Below, piece by piece: positions 34,791 to 44,284 of a stretch of 64,000 nucleotides of DNA (its first letter is position 1; each line of letters opens with the position of its first letter). The stretch covers positions 1,550,001 to 1,614,000 of the forward strand of contig NZ_JAJCVJ010000001.1 in the NCBI RefSeq assembly GCF_020567425.1, in the 5' to 3' direction. The stretch comes from Salinirubrum litoreum (lineage in GTDB: Archaea > Halobacteriota > Halobacteria > Halobacteriales > Haloferacaceae). Under the pieces are notes generated by a model. It made no database searches and was not told where the DNA came from. It saw only the letters and a program-made list of their open reading frames with translations. A program made the position numbers and the translations under genes.

Positions 34791-34822
34791 TCGTAAACCG
34801 ACGTGAAACTGGTGGTTTACGA
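34791..34822 (-). promoter_or_regulatory. BirA-type operator of bioYMN
   Basis: TCGTAAACC at 34791-34799 and GGTTTACGA at 34814-34822 form a perfect 9-bp inverted repeat with a 14-nt spacer. The bacterial and archaeal BirA consensus is TTGTAAACC-N14/15-GGTTTACAA (established comparative-genomics result), and this site differs at only one position in each arm. It starts 13 bp upstream of the bioY start codon and covers the promoter region. This would be a simple repression site for a BirA with an N-terminal HTH, which is not encoded in the window. Confidence 0.85.
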
Positions 34823-34947
34823 CAGGGACACCCCACTCGGGTCGTCGCCACCGAACCGTCGATTCAGCCGGGAACGAGGCGCTGAGTGGCACGATCGGCA
34901 CACACGTCCAGCAAGCTTTTGTCCGTCGGTCACGAGATACGGCAGGC

Positions 34948-35550
34948 ATGGACGAGAAGACCGAAGAACTCCGCGACATCTTCATCGACGCCACCGGGTC
35001 CGACACGGTGACGGAGCGACAGGAGGAGGGGCCCGGCTCGCTCGCGGACGAGCCCTCCGGCGACCCGGCGCGCATCCGGGAGTTGATCGGCCAGATGCGT
35101 GACCGCTACGAGTTCACGTCTCCCCTCTCCGACGAGACGCTCGAGACGGTGGTCCGGGCGTTCTTCGACGACGCGGACGACGCCGCCATCGCCGAGCGCA
35201 TCGACGCCGACGCGGAGAGGGTGTTCGACGCTCGGATGGACCTCCACCTCCTGCGGGAGTCGGACACCGCCGACGCGGCGGTCGACCTCGTGGCCCTCCG
35301 GAAACTGCTGGTCGAGGACGCGAGCGTCGCCGACTGTGTCGAGCGGCTGGACGCCGACGAGGAGACGGTCCGCCACTACGCCCGCGTGGTCGAGACACGA
35401 CTCGAGGCGACTCGCGCGAACGACCGCTTCCGCGACGAGTTCGCCGAACTGCTGACCGACGAGGAACTCTCCGACCGGATGGCACAGGACGCACGGGAGG
35501 ACGGCCTGCGCGAAGCGACCGAGGACATCGAGACCGACGTGTCGTTCTGA
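34948..35550 (+). CDS. Conditioned medium-induced protein 4-like
   Basis: A 200-residue, strongly acidic, mostly helical protein beginning MDEKTEELRDIFIDATGSDTVTERQEE. I match it from memory to the haloarchaeal proteins called conditioned medium-induced protein 4, whose biochemical function is unknown. There is no signal, membrane segment or catalytic motif, and a helical bundle is the most likely fold. It is transcribed divergently from bioY. Confidence 0.65.
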   Translation: MDEKTEELRDIFIDATGSDTVTERQEEGPGSLADEPSGDPARIRELIGQMRDRYEFTSPLSDETLETVVRAFFDDADDAAIAERIDADAERVFDARMDLHLLRESDTADAAVDLVALRKLLVEDASVADCVERLDADEETVRHYARVVETRLEATRANDRFRDEFAELLTDEELSDRMAQDAREDGLREATEDIETDVSF

Positions 35551-35567
35551 CGCCGAGTCGTTGCTCC

Positions 35568-35651
35568 CGACGAGGTACGCCCTCGTCACTTCTTTCGACG
35601 AGGTACACCGTCGTCACGTCTCCCGGCGAGTTACACCGTCGTCGTCTCGGG
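35568..35651. repeat. 28-nt tandem repeat overlapping the SDR 3' end
   Basis: Three units of 28 nt. Unit 1 begins at 35568, unit 2 at 35596 and unit 3 at 35624. The shared core is CGACGAGGTACACCGTCGTC with variations. Unit 1 contains a 7-bp hairpin GACGAGG-TACGC-CCTCGTC. The third unit encodes the last residues of the convergent SDR gene. It could be a converging-transcript terminator or a slippage product. Confidence 0.6.
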
Positions 35652-36584
35652 GAAGACGTACTCGACACCGGTCAGGTCTTCCGACACCTGCCACAGTCGC
35701 TCGGCCGTCGCCTCGTCGTACGACCGGTCGCTGGACCGTTGCGTCTCGGGGTAGCCACGCATGTCCATCAGGCCGCCGGGCCCGACGTAGTCGCCGCCGG
35801 TCACCGCGTCGGCGGTCGCGGCGTACAGCATCGGCAGCGCCCCCATCTCGGCCGACTGCGCGAGGAGGCTGTTCGCCACCTTCATCGCGGCCATCCTGAC
35901 TCTGCTCCCGCGTGCCTCCGGGCCGCGGTACTGGAGGTTCGTCGCGGCGTACCCCGGGTGACAGACGACGCTCGTCACGCGCTCGATGTCCGCCGCGTCG
36001 AGTCGTCGGTCGAGTTCGTAGCCGAACAGGACGTTCGCCAGTTTGCTCTGTGCGTAGGCGTCCCACTCGTCGTACGCCCGTCGGCCCTGCAGGTCGTCGA
36101 AGTCCATCTCGCCGCGCTCGTGGAGTCCACTCGACTGGGTGACGACCCGCGTCTCGCCGTCGGTCTCGAGCAGCAGGTCGAGGAGGTGCCCGGTCAGCGC
36201 GAAGTGGCCGAGGTGGTTGACGCCGAACTGGGTCTCGAAGCCGTCTGCGGTCTCGCGACGCGGGATGGCCATCACGCCGGCGTTGTTACAGAGGACGCGC
36301 AGGTCGTCGTAGTCCGCCCGGAACTCGTCGGCGAATCGCTGGACAGAGGCGAGGTCGCCGAGGTCGAGGTCGCGCACGTCGAGGTCGGCGTCGGGGACGC
36401 GCCGGGCCACGTCGTCGCGGGCCGACTCTGCGCGGTCGCGACTCCGACAGGCCATCACCACGGTCGCGCCCGCGTCGGCGAACGCCCGCGTCGCCTCGAA
36501 TCCGAGGCCGCTGTTCGCCCCGGTCACGATCACCGTCTCGTCACTGAGGTCCGGCATCTCGGCCGTGGTCCACCGCGAGGTCAT
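35631..36584 (-). CDS. Short-chain dehydrogenase/reductase (retinol dehydrogenase-like)
   Basis: A 317-residue NAD(P)-dependent SDR. The nucleotide loop TGANSGLGFEATR (about 20-32), NNAGVMA (about 100) and the catalytic pair YAQSK (Tyr and Lys, after a Ser in QSSGLHERG) are intact. The length and the VVCHPGYAATNL motif point to the light-dependent protochlorophyllide-type or retinol dehydrogenase subgroup of classical SDRs. The substrate is probably hydrophobic but unassigned. Confidence 0.88.
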   Translation of the reverse strand: MTSRWTTAEMPDLSDETVIVTGANSGLGFEATRAFADAGATVVMACRSRDRAESARDDVARRVPDADLDVRDLDLGDLASVQRFADEFRADYDDLRVLCNNAGVMAIPRRETADGFETQFGVNHLGHFALTGHLLDLLLETDGETRVVTQSSGLHERGEMDFDDLQGRRAYDEWDAYAQSKLANVLFGYELDRRLDAADIERVTSVVCHPGYAATNLQYRGPEARGSRVRMAAMKVANSLLAQSAEMGALPMLYAATADAVTGGDYVGPGGLMDMRGYPETQRSSDRSYDEATAERLWQVSEDLTGVEYVFPETTTV

Positions 36585-36686
36585 GGGTTCACTTGGGGTG
36601 CCGGCTACAGAAAGTCGTCGGTGGTAGTGGTGGTGGTGAGTCCGACCTCGGTCGTCGCCACCGACCGCTCCGACGTCGGCGGTGGC

Positions 36687-37172
36687 TCACCCCTCGGTCA
36701 GTTCCGCGATCAGCGTTTCCAGACTGTAGCTCTCCAGAACGCGGGTGCTGTCCTGGAGCGTGTCGATGACGAACGTGGAGTTGGTTCGCTCGACGCCCTC
36801 GATGGCCTCGAACTCGCTGATGAGTCGTTCGACCGAGTCGCTGCTCGGCAGGTGCGCGACGACGATGAAGTCCGTCTCGCCCATCGTGAAGTACACCTGC
36901 GAGACGCCCTCGACCGCCCGGAGGCGGTCGCCGAACTCCTCGTACGAGCCCTCGTAGTCGGCGAGTACCTCGATCATGATCGTCACCCCCAACCCGACCG
37001 CGTCGAGGTCCACGTCGTAGAGGTCGTTCGTGAAGACGCCGGCGTCCCGGAGGTTGTTCAGCCGGTAGTGGATCGTCGAGACCGGGATGTCGGTCGCCTC
37101 GTGGAGTCGTTCGGGACTCCCGGTGCCGAGGTCGGCGATGGCCTTCAGCAGTCGCACGTCGCGTTCGTCCAT
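36687..37172 (-). CDS. Lrp/AsnC-family transcription regulator
   Basis: A 161-residue Lrp-type regulator. The N-terminal HTH is MDERDVRLLKAIADLGTGSPERLHEATDIPVSTIHYRLNNLRDAGV, and a RAM/ACT-like effector domain follows (LADYEGSYEEFGDRLRAVEGVSQVYFTMGETDFIVVAHLPSSDSVERLISEFEAIEGVERTNS). It lies divergently upstream of the EamA transporter, a common arrangement for amino-acid exporters. The 260 bp between the two holds AT-rich promoters and a 10-bp palindrome. Confidence 0.92.
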   Translation of the reverse strand: MDERDVRLLKAIADLGTGSPERLHEATDIPVSTIHYRLNNLRDAGVFTNDLYDVDLDAVGLGVTIMIEVLADYEGSYEEFGDRLRAVEGVSQVYFTMGETDFIVVAHLPSSDSVERLISEFEAIEGVERTNSTFVIDTLQDSTRVLESYSLETLIAELTEG

Positions 37173-37293
37173 CTCGTCCGGTCTCTCGCGGCCGCGACGT
37201 AATTATCCACCGTCACGCCGCCGGTGTGCCGCGTCTCACAGGAGCGACGTCGGACACGGCCGACCACCGGCGAGTCGCACGGAGATCTTCTGA

Positions 37294-37303
37294 TAGAATT
37301 CTA
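37294..37303. promoter_or_regulatory. 10-bp palindrome TAGAATTCTA between Lrp and EamA genes
   Basis: A perfect palindrome (TAGAATTCTA, 37294-37303) in the AT-rich divergent region. Further CTTCGAAG (about 37382-37389) and TTCTCGAAAGC segments lie nearer the EamA gene. Lrp-type regulators often bind short AT-rich imperfect palindromes, so these are candidate operators. Part of the AT content is simply promoter sequence, so the assignment is tentative. Confidence 0.4.
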
Positions 37304-37432
37304 CAATACAAACTGGCTTCGACCCGATATCGTTCTAACTGTCACGAACTTCTCGAAAGCTATTCGGTCACAGGGAGGGTGCTTCGAAGAAGGACTTAAC
37401 AACCCTCGACCACCGACGTTGAACTGTACTCG

Positions 37433-38374
37433 ATGAACTTGGTCCAAAATTACAGAATACTCTCACGGACGCCAGTATTGTTCGTACTGCTCGCCGTCTT
37501 CTGGGGCACCTCCTTCGTCGCCATCGAAGTCGGACTGCACTACTTCCCGCCGCTGCTGTTCGCGGCGATCCGGTACGACGTGGCGGGGCTGCTGGTCCTC
37601 GCGTACGCCGTCGCCCGGTTCGACTCGTGGCGACCTCGGACGCGCGGCGAGGTCGCGGGGATACTCGTCGCGGGACTGCTCGTCTTCGGCGCGCACCACA
37701 GCCTGCTGTATCTCGGCCAGCAGTACGTCTCCGGGAGCATCGCGTCGGTGCTGATCTCGCTGTCGCCGGTGTTGACCGCCGGGTTCGCGGGCCTCCTCCT
37801 GTCGGGCGAGTCGCTCGACGCGAAGGGCATCGTCGGCCTGTTGACGGGGCTGACCGGCGTGGTGATCGTCCTCGATTCCGATCCGGCGCAGTTCTTCGGA
37901 GCCGACACACTCGGCATCGGATTGGTGTTTCTCTCGGCGGTGAGTTTCGCGCTCGGATCGGTGCTGACCCGCCCGTTCGAGAGCGACCTGCCGATCCAGG
38001 CGACGCAGGGGTGGGCGATGGTGCTCGGGGCAGTGCTGTTGCATCTCGGGAGCTACGTCCGGGGCGAGTCGGCCAGCGCGATTCTCTGGACGCCCTCGGC
38101 GGTCGCGTCGTTCGTCTATCTGACGCTCATCTCGGGCGTGCTCGCCTTCTCGATCTACTTCGTCCTCTTGGAGCGGATCGGCCCGGCGGAACTGAATCTC
38201 GTCGGCTATCTCGAACCGGTCACGGCCACGCTGGTCGGACTGGTCGTGCTCGGTCAGCCCATCGCCGTGACGACCGTCACGGGCTTCGTGACCATCTTCG
38301 CCGGCTTCACGCTGGTCAAGCGTGACCGGTTGGTCGATCTGGTGGACAGACGGGTCGGCACCTCGTGGCACTGA
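37433..38374 (+). CDS. EamA/DMT-family membrane transporter
   Basis: A 313-residue protein with two EamA repeats and about ten helices. AVFWGTSFVAIEVGLHYFPPLLFAAIRYDVAGL opens the first repeat and TLGIGLVFLSAVSFALGSVLTRP the second. Family members export amino acids, cadaverine or metabolites. The divergent Lrp regulator supports an amino-acid or related metabolite exporter, which is inference. A CTTAACA TATA-like element lies about 37 bp upstream of the start. Confidence 0.85.
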   Translation: MNLVQNYRILSRTPVLFVLLAVFWGTSFVAIEVGLHYFPPLLFAAIRYDVAGLLVLAYAVARFDSWRPRTRGEVAGILVAGLLVFGAHHSLLYLGQQYVSGSIASVLISLSPVLTAGFAGLLLSGESLDAKGIVGLLTGLTGVVIVLDSDPAQFFGADTLGIGLVFLSAVSFALGSVLTRPFESDLPIQATQGWAMVLGAVLLHLGSYVRGESASAILWTPSAVASFVYLTLISGVLAFSIYFVLLERIGPAELNLVGYLEPVTATLVGLVVLGQPIAVTTVTGFVTIFAGFTLVKRDRLVDLVDRRVGTSWH

Positions 38375-38428
38375 GTCGGCGCGATTCGACTCAACCGATT
38401 CGACCTTACTCGACGCTCCTGGCGTTCC

Positions 38429-38716
38429 TCACTCCTCGTCTCGTGCCGCCTCGACTCTGCTCGCGTACTTCTCCAACTCCTCGGCGAGGTCGCGGGCCTG
38501 CTCGGCCGAGAGGGTCACGCGGTCGGCGTGGGCCGGCAGGTGGTCGAGTTGCGTGTTGTCGAGTTCGAGTTCGAGCGTGACTGCCTGTGGATTCTTCCGG
38601 GGCGCGGTGACGTTCAGCACCGCGAAGGCCTCCTCGGTGAACTCGTGGCTCTCTGCCTCGCCGTCCAGCGTGTCGAAGGTCGTGTAGGCGTTGATCTTCA
38701 GGAGTCTGTCGGGCAT
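38429..38716 (-). CDS. DUF6360-family small protein
   Basis: 95 residues from the ATG at 38716 (MPDRLLKINAYTTFDTLDGEAESHEF). The blocks FAVLNVTAPRKNPQAVTLELELDNTQLDHLPAHADRV and LSAEQARDLAEELEKYASRVEAA match the haloarchaeal DUF6360 family as I recall it. Probably a small cytoplasmic protein with no known role. It is convergent with the EamA gene, with 54 bp between the stops. Confidence 0.7.
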   Translation of the reverse strand: MPDRLLKINAYTTFDTLDGEAESHEFTEEAFAVLNVTAPRKNPQAVTLELELDNTQLDHLPAHADRVTLSAEQARDLAEELEKYASRVEAARDEE

Positions 38717-38814
38717 ACCGTGGTGTGGGTTCGTGACCGGGAAAGCGATGTCGGGTGGTACCCGGGAGAATCGGTCGTGGGTGGGTACTCTGACGAATCG
38801 GTCGTGAACACTGA

Positions 38815-39370
38815 GGAGTGAAACTTCCCGCGAGACATGCCTTCGGTCGAGTGAGTCGCGGACAGCGAGAGGTGAAAGCCCCCGCGCTCTCGACCCCCTT
38901 TCAGTGCCACCCGGTGGAATCTGCGAAAGCGCACGCAACACCCGGTGGACCAGTCGGTTTCAGCGCGAGCGCCTCCCTGCAACCGTCGGCTTGTCTGAGC
39001 CGGGTGCATCCCGGCGAAGTGCGCGGCACAGAGGTCGCGCCAGCCCATTCGACTGGTGAGTCTGTCGTGAGTTCCAGTGGAAAGTCGGCGGTCGCAGTGC
39101 GGTCGGCGCGTGCGCGACCTCGACGCGCACGCGAGGGAGTCGGATGCGGGCGGTGCGGAGAGCATCCGACGAGGCTGGGGAGGGGCGAGGTGCGGTGCTG
39201 GGCTGTGCAGTCGCGGTGCGGATGCGGTGCGGTCGCGGGTCCGCTGGTAGCCGCGCTACGACGAGTAGCGGTGCTGATGCTGTTCGCGGTGCTGTCGTGG
39301 TCGCGGTCTGCGGTGCTGTCGCGGTCAGCGATACTGCCACAGTCGCAACCGAAACCGTACACTACCCACT
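38815..39370 (-). repeat. Mosaic hairpin repeat, copy 4 (reverse orientation)
   Basis: Between two minus-strand genes, element on the minus strand. The terminal box (GGTGAAAG...CTCTCGACC, 38871-38900) abuts CTTTCAG directly, so the interior cassette array is deleted here. The core hairpin at 39139-39170 is GTCGGATGC with GCATCCGAC around a loop that reads TCTCCGCACCGCCC on the element strand. A TCCTCCCC-type left flank follows. A GCCGGGTGCATCCCGGC hairpin and the GCGAAAGCGCACGCAAC module are also present. Confidence 0.8.
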
Positions 39371-39485
39371 CTCACAGAACAGCCACGTCTAGCCGATCGA
39401 GCGTCGCATAAAAGTCAGAGTATCGCAGTCGAGTGCCGGTGCGCCGAAAGTCGGTGGAGTGGGGGTGTGGCGTATCAGCGGACGC

Positions 39486-41174
<1,689 letters not shown>

Positions 41175-41199
41175 ATCGGGCGTTGATTGTCTACGGTTC

Positions 41200-41208
41200 T
41201 ATAAAAAT
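41200..41208 (-). promoter_or_regulatory. TATA box of thermosome gene
   Basis: On the minus strand ATTTTTATA, 26-34 bp upstream of the ATG at 41174, flanked by GC-rich DNA. The spacing fits a leaderless haloarchaeal transcript. Haloarchaeal thermosome promoters are heat-inducible (established for Haloferax), so inducibility is likely but not visible from sequence alone. Confidence 0.65.
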
Positions 41209-41359
41209 CCGTCGTTTCGAGTTCGTGTCAACCGAAGCCACACCGACGCCCTCTTGCGATGTGGTGTGTGGTATCGCGCCCCACGAAGCGGCGAACGACC
41301 CCGAACCGCAATTCCACTCTAGGCTGTCGCTGGTGAGGAGTCGTCGGCCTGTCGAGCAG

Positions 41360-42244
41360 TCATCGCCGGACGTCGACCAGTCGCACCCAGTTCCGGGCAC
41401 CGAACGGTTGTCGGTAGGGAATCTGGTCGTCGGTGGCGTCGGCGTCTTCCTTCTCCACCCTGTCCACGACCGCGCCGAATCCGACCCGCCGGTAGACGAC
41501 CGGCGGGATGCCGATGTCGGCCAGCAGGAGATCGCCGACCGCCGGTCTGAGGTCGAGGTCGTCGGCCTCGTCTGCGAACCCGGTCTTCGGCAGTGCCAGC
41601 GTCAGCGTCGTGTCGGCGGAGACGGCGACTCCCGGCGTCTCGCCGGTCGTCGCCTGCAGGCCGGATGGCACGTCGAGCGAGACGACCGGTGTCTCGCTCG
41701 CTTCGATCGCGTCGATCATCTCCGCCGTCGTCCCGTGGGGCGGTCCCGACAGGCCGTACCCGATCAGCGCGTCCACCACCAGGTCGGCGTCGGCGAGCAG
41801 GTGAGTCAGTCCGGTGTCGGTGTCGCTACCGTCGGCGTCGTGCCGATCGGTCGCCGCAGTCACCGCGACGCCGCTCTTCGTCAGGATGCGACACTGTCGA
41901 CCCGCCGGGCCGGAGAGGTCGGTCGGGTCGCGGTCGAGCAGGGTACGAGCAGACCAGCCGTGATTCCGGAGGTGTCGAACCGCACACAACCCACCGGCTC
42001 CGTTGCCGCCGCCGCCCGCGAGAACGATCACGGTCGGTGTCGCGTCGGCCTCTCGCCGACCGACGATCTGTGTCGGCTCCCCCGTCTTCCGCCGGACGAT
42101 GCCGGCGAGGGTTCGGCCCGCGTTCTCGACCATCTGCAGCATCCCGAGTTCGACACAGTCTACAGCGACCCGGTCCACCTCGCGCATCTCGTCGGCGGTG
42201 ACGCTCGGGACCTCGTGGCCGGACTCGGTACGGAAGACGGGCAT
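41360..42244 (-). CDS. NAD(P)H-hydrate epimerase (YjeF N-domain) only
   Basis: A 294-residue protein of the YjeF N-terminal domain type, which epimerises R-NAD(P)HX for repair. VTADEMREVDRVAVDCVELGMLQMVENAGR (the family's AI-BP helix), LAGGGGNGAGGLCAVRHL and ADLVVDALIGYGLSGPPHG are diagnostic. The ADP-dependent dehydratase domain, often fused in archaea, is absent, so the partner kinase-type dehydratase must be encoded elsewhere. Confidence 0.87.
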   Translation of the reverse strand: MPVFRTESGHEVPSVTADEMREVDRVAVDCVELGMLQMVENAGRTLAGIVRRKTGEPTQIVGRREADATPTVIVLAGGGGNGAGGLCAVRHLRNHGWSARTLLDRDPTDLSGPAGRQCRILTKSGVAVTAATDRHDADGSDTDTGLTHLLADADLVVDALIGYGLSGPPHGTTAEMIDAIEASETPVVSLDVPSGLQATTGETPGVAVSADTTLTLALPKTGFADEADDLDLRPAVGDLLLADIGIPPVVYRRVGFGAVVDRVEKEDADATDDQIPYRQPFGARNWVRLVDVRR

Positions 42245-42323
42245 AGCTCACGAGAGGACGCGAGCGGACAAAACGACTGGTGGCGACCGAGCGGGGAGCG
42301 TGGATTCGGCGACCGCGAAGACG

Positions 42324-42863
42324 CTACTCCGGCGTCAGGTCCACGTCGTTGGTCAGTTCGTTGTGCTTGCGTTCGAGGAAGGAGTACACCGCGCCGTGGG
42401 GTGCCCCGTCGAGGATCATCTCGGCCGCACGCCGGACCGCCTGCACTTCCTCGGGTTGGCCGATGATCCCGAGCGTCGAACCGTAGATGACGACGTTCGC
42501 ACCCGACAGTTCCTCCATCAGTTCGCGGGTCCGGCCGTTCTCGCCGATGAGACGACCCTTGTGTCGCTGGAGGTCGTTCTGGTTGCGTGCCGCGTCGTCG
42601 ATGTCGATGAGGTCGAACATCCGCAGATCGTGATCCAGCAGGGAGAGCGCCGCGTCGGGGGCGAAGCCGCGACCGATGGCCCGGACGATGTCGGGTGCGA
42701 CCATCCCGGTGACCGGGTCGCCGACCGACTCGATCGCGACCGACCCGTTCTCGGAGTCGATGTCGAGGCGCACCTCGGCGGCCTCCTCTATCTCACGCAT
42801 GGTCTCGCCTCCCTCACCGATGAGAACACCGATGCGGTCCTGCGGTACCGTCACGTGTTGCAT
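42324..42863 (-). CDS. KH-domain rRNA-processing protein (KRR1/Dim2-like)
   Basis: 179 residues from the ATG at 42863. Two KH domains: QDRIGVLIGEGGETMREIEEAAEVRL in the first and HKGRLIGENGRTRELMEELSGANVVIYGSTLGIIG in the second, both with GxxG loops. The archaeal KRR1/Dim2 homologue (Pno1 family) binds the 3' end of 16S rRNA in late small-subunit assembly and stimulates RIO1. It lies downstream of rio1 as is usual in archaea, but with a remnant gene in between. Confidence 0.9.
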   Translation of the reverse strand: MQHVTVPQDRIGVLIGEGGETMREIEEAAEVRLDIDSENGSVAIESVGDPVTGMVAPDIVRAIGRGFAPDAALSLLDHDLRMFDLIDIDDAARNQNDLQRHKGRLIGENGRTRELMEELSGANVVIYGSTLGIIGQPEEVQAVRRAAEMILDGAPHGAVYSFLERKHNELTNDVDLTPE

Positions 42864-42871
42864 GAGAGACG

Positions 42872-43270
42872 CTACCCGGTCGAGGCGTTTAAGCGTTCCT
42901 TCGCAGCGGCCGTGTGAGACCGACTGACGCCCGGCAGTGGGCCTCCCGGACCGCGACTGCCGACGCAGGCCACTGTCGAACCACGCGCCGTGACCCGCCG
43001 CCGGACCGCGACCGCGAGCAGGTAGTAGCGCGGTGCGACCCGCCACCGGACGAGTCGCCCGAGGAGGTCGCGGACTGCGGGGCGGCCACCCTCGCCCGCG
43101 GTGACGACCACTCCGGCGACCGTCGGTCCCCACGCCCCGACGAGGACGGCGAGGATGGGTGTCGGCTCGGCGACGAGGCTCTCCGCGAGCCACGCGGTCC
43201 ACGACCACGCGAGCGTCACGAGTGCGAACGCGAGCAGTGGTCGGTCGGCGACGCGACTGCGGACGAACAT
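42872..43270 (-). pseudogene. Truncated CPBP-family membrane protease remnant
   Basis: Reading on the minus strand from the ATG at 43270, about 90 residues (MFVRSRVADRPLLAFALVTLAWSW..., then WGPTVAGVVVTAGEGGR and LVRWRVAPRYYLLAVAVR) look like the N-terminal portion of a CPBP/CAAX-type intramembrane protease. Full-length proteins are about 250-300 residues and carry EExxxR and other motifs in the missing part. Here the frame decays into an Arg/Gly-rich tail and stops at 42872, 9 bp before krr1. It separates rio1 from krr1, a pair that is usually adjacent. Confidence 0.65.
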
Positions 43271-43350
43271 ACACCCCCGACGACGGACAGCTATCTGAAC
43301 GTTTCGCGGGTCGAGAGGGGCTCGGTCCCGGCGCGTCCGCCGGGGTCGGC

Positions 43351-44208
43351 TCAGGGCGTCGGGTCGACCTCGGTCACGTAGTCGTACAGCGTGTCGCCGT
43401 CCACGTCGACGCCCTGCCGGGAGAAGAAGCCCGCCACGTTTCGGCAGTCCCGGCGCAGGAACTCGTCGGCGTTCGGGTGGTGGACGGTCACGGCCTGGCC
43501 GAGGTCGATGACGACCAGTTCGCCCTCGTGGACGATCAGGTTGTACTCCGAGAGGTCGCCGTGGACCAGGCCGGCCGAGTGGAGTCGGCGCATGTACTCC
43601 CGGACGACCTCGAAGGCGGTCTCGGGGTTCTCGACGTGGACCTCGGCGAGTCGGCGCGCGCGGTCCTCGACGAGGCCGACGAGTTCCATCACGAGGACGT
43701 TCCGCTCGACCGCGATGGGGTTCGGGACGCGGACGCCCGCCTTCCTCGCGCGTTCGAGGTTCGCGTACTCTTTCCGGGTCCACGCCAGCACGGTCTTGCC
43801 TTTGTCGCCGCCGATGCCGTCGAACCGGGGGTCGCCGGCGAGGTAGTCGGTCATGTGCCGGAAGTTCGAGGCGTTGATCCGGTAGATCTTGACCGCGACG
43901 TCGGTGCCGTCCGCGCCGAGTGCCTCGTAGACGTTCGCCTCTTTGCCGGTGGAGATCGGTCCGCCGAAGGCTTCGATGTGCCCGTCCTGGACGAGTTTGT
44001 AGATGGCGGCGAAGGTCGCGTCGTCGAACACCGACTGTTCGACCTTGAACTGGTCGGCGTCCTTCAGGCGCTTGCGGAACTCGCTGAACTCGCGGTCCCG
44101 CTTGCGCGCGATGGTGTCGGCTTCGCTGTCCGACACGTCGATCTCCTCCCACTCGTCGCCGAATCCCTCGACCGCGTCGGGTTCGATCAGACCGAACTCC
44201 TCTGTCAC
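43351..44208 (-). CDS. rio1: RIO1-type serine/threonine kinase
   Basis: 285 residues from a GTG at 44208 (MTEEFGLIEPDAVEGFGDEWEEIDVSDSEAD). It carries the RIO signatures STGKEANVY (P-loop), LVHGDLSEYNLIVH (catalytic Asp) and VVIDLGQAV (metal Asp). RIO1 acts in late 40S/30S pre-rRNA maturation. A GTAAAAC TATA-like element (about 44232-44238) is 25-30 bp from this start. A start 15 nt upstream is possible but would place the TATA too close. Confidence 0.93.
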   Translation of the reverse strand: MTEEFGLIEPDAVEGFGDEWEEIDVSDSEADTIARKRDREFSEFRKRLKDADQFKVEQSVFDDATFAAIYKLVQDGHIEAFGGPISTGKEANVYEALGADGTDVAVKIYRINASNFRHMTDYLAGDPRFDGIGGDKGKTVLAWTRKEYANLERARKAGVRVPNPIAVERNVLVMELVGLVEDRARRLAEVHVENPETAFEVVREYMRRLHSAGLVHGDLSEYNLIVHEGELVVIDLGQAVTVHHPNADEFLRRDCRNVAGFFSRQGVDVDGDTLYDYVTEVDPTP

Positions 44209-44284
44209 GACTGGTCGTTGCACGTCCGCGCGTAAAACGTCTCAGGTGTCGTACTGGGGAGATCGTGTCGTAGATCGACGTGGG

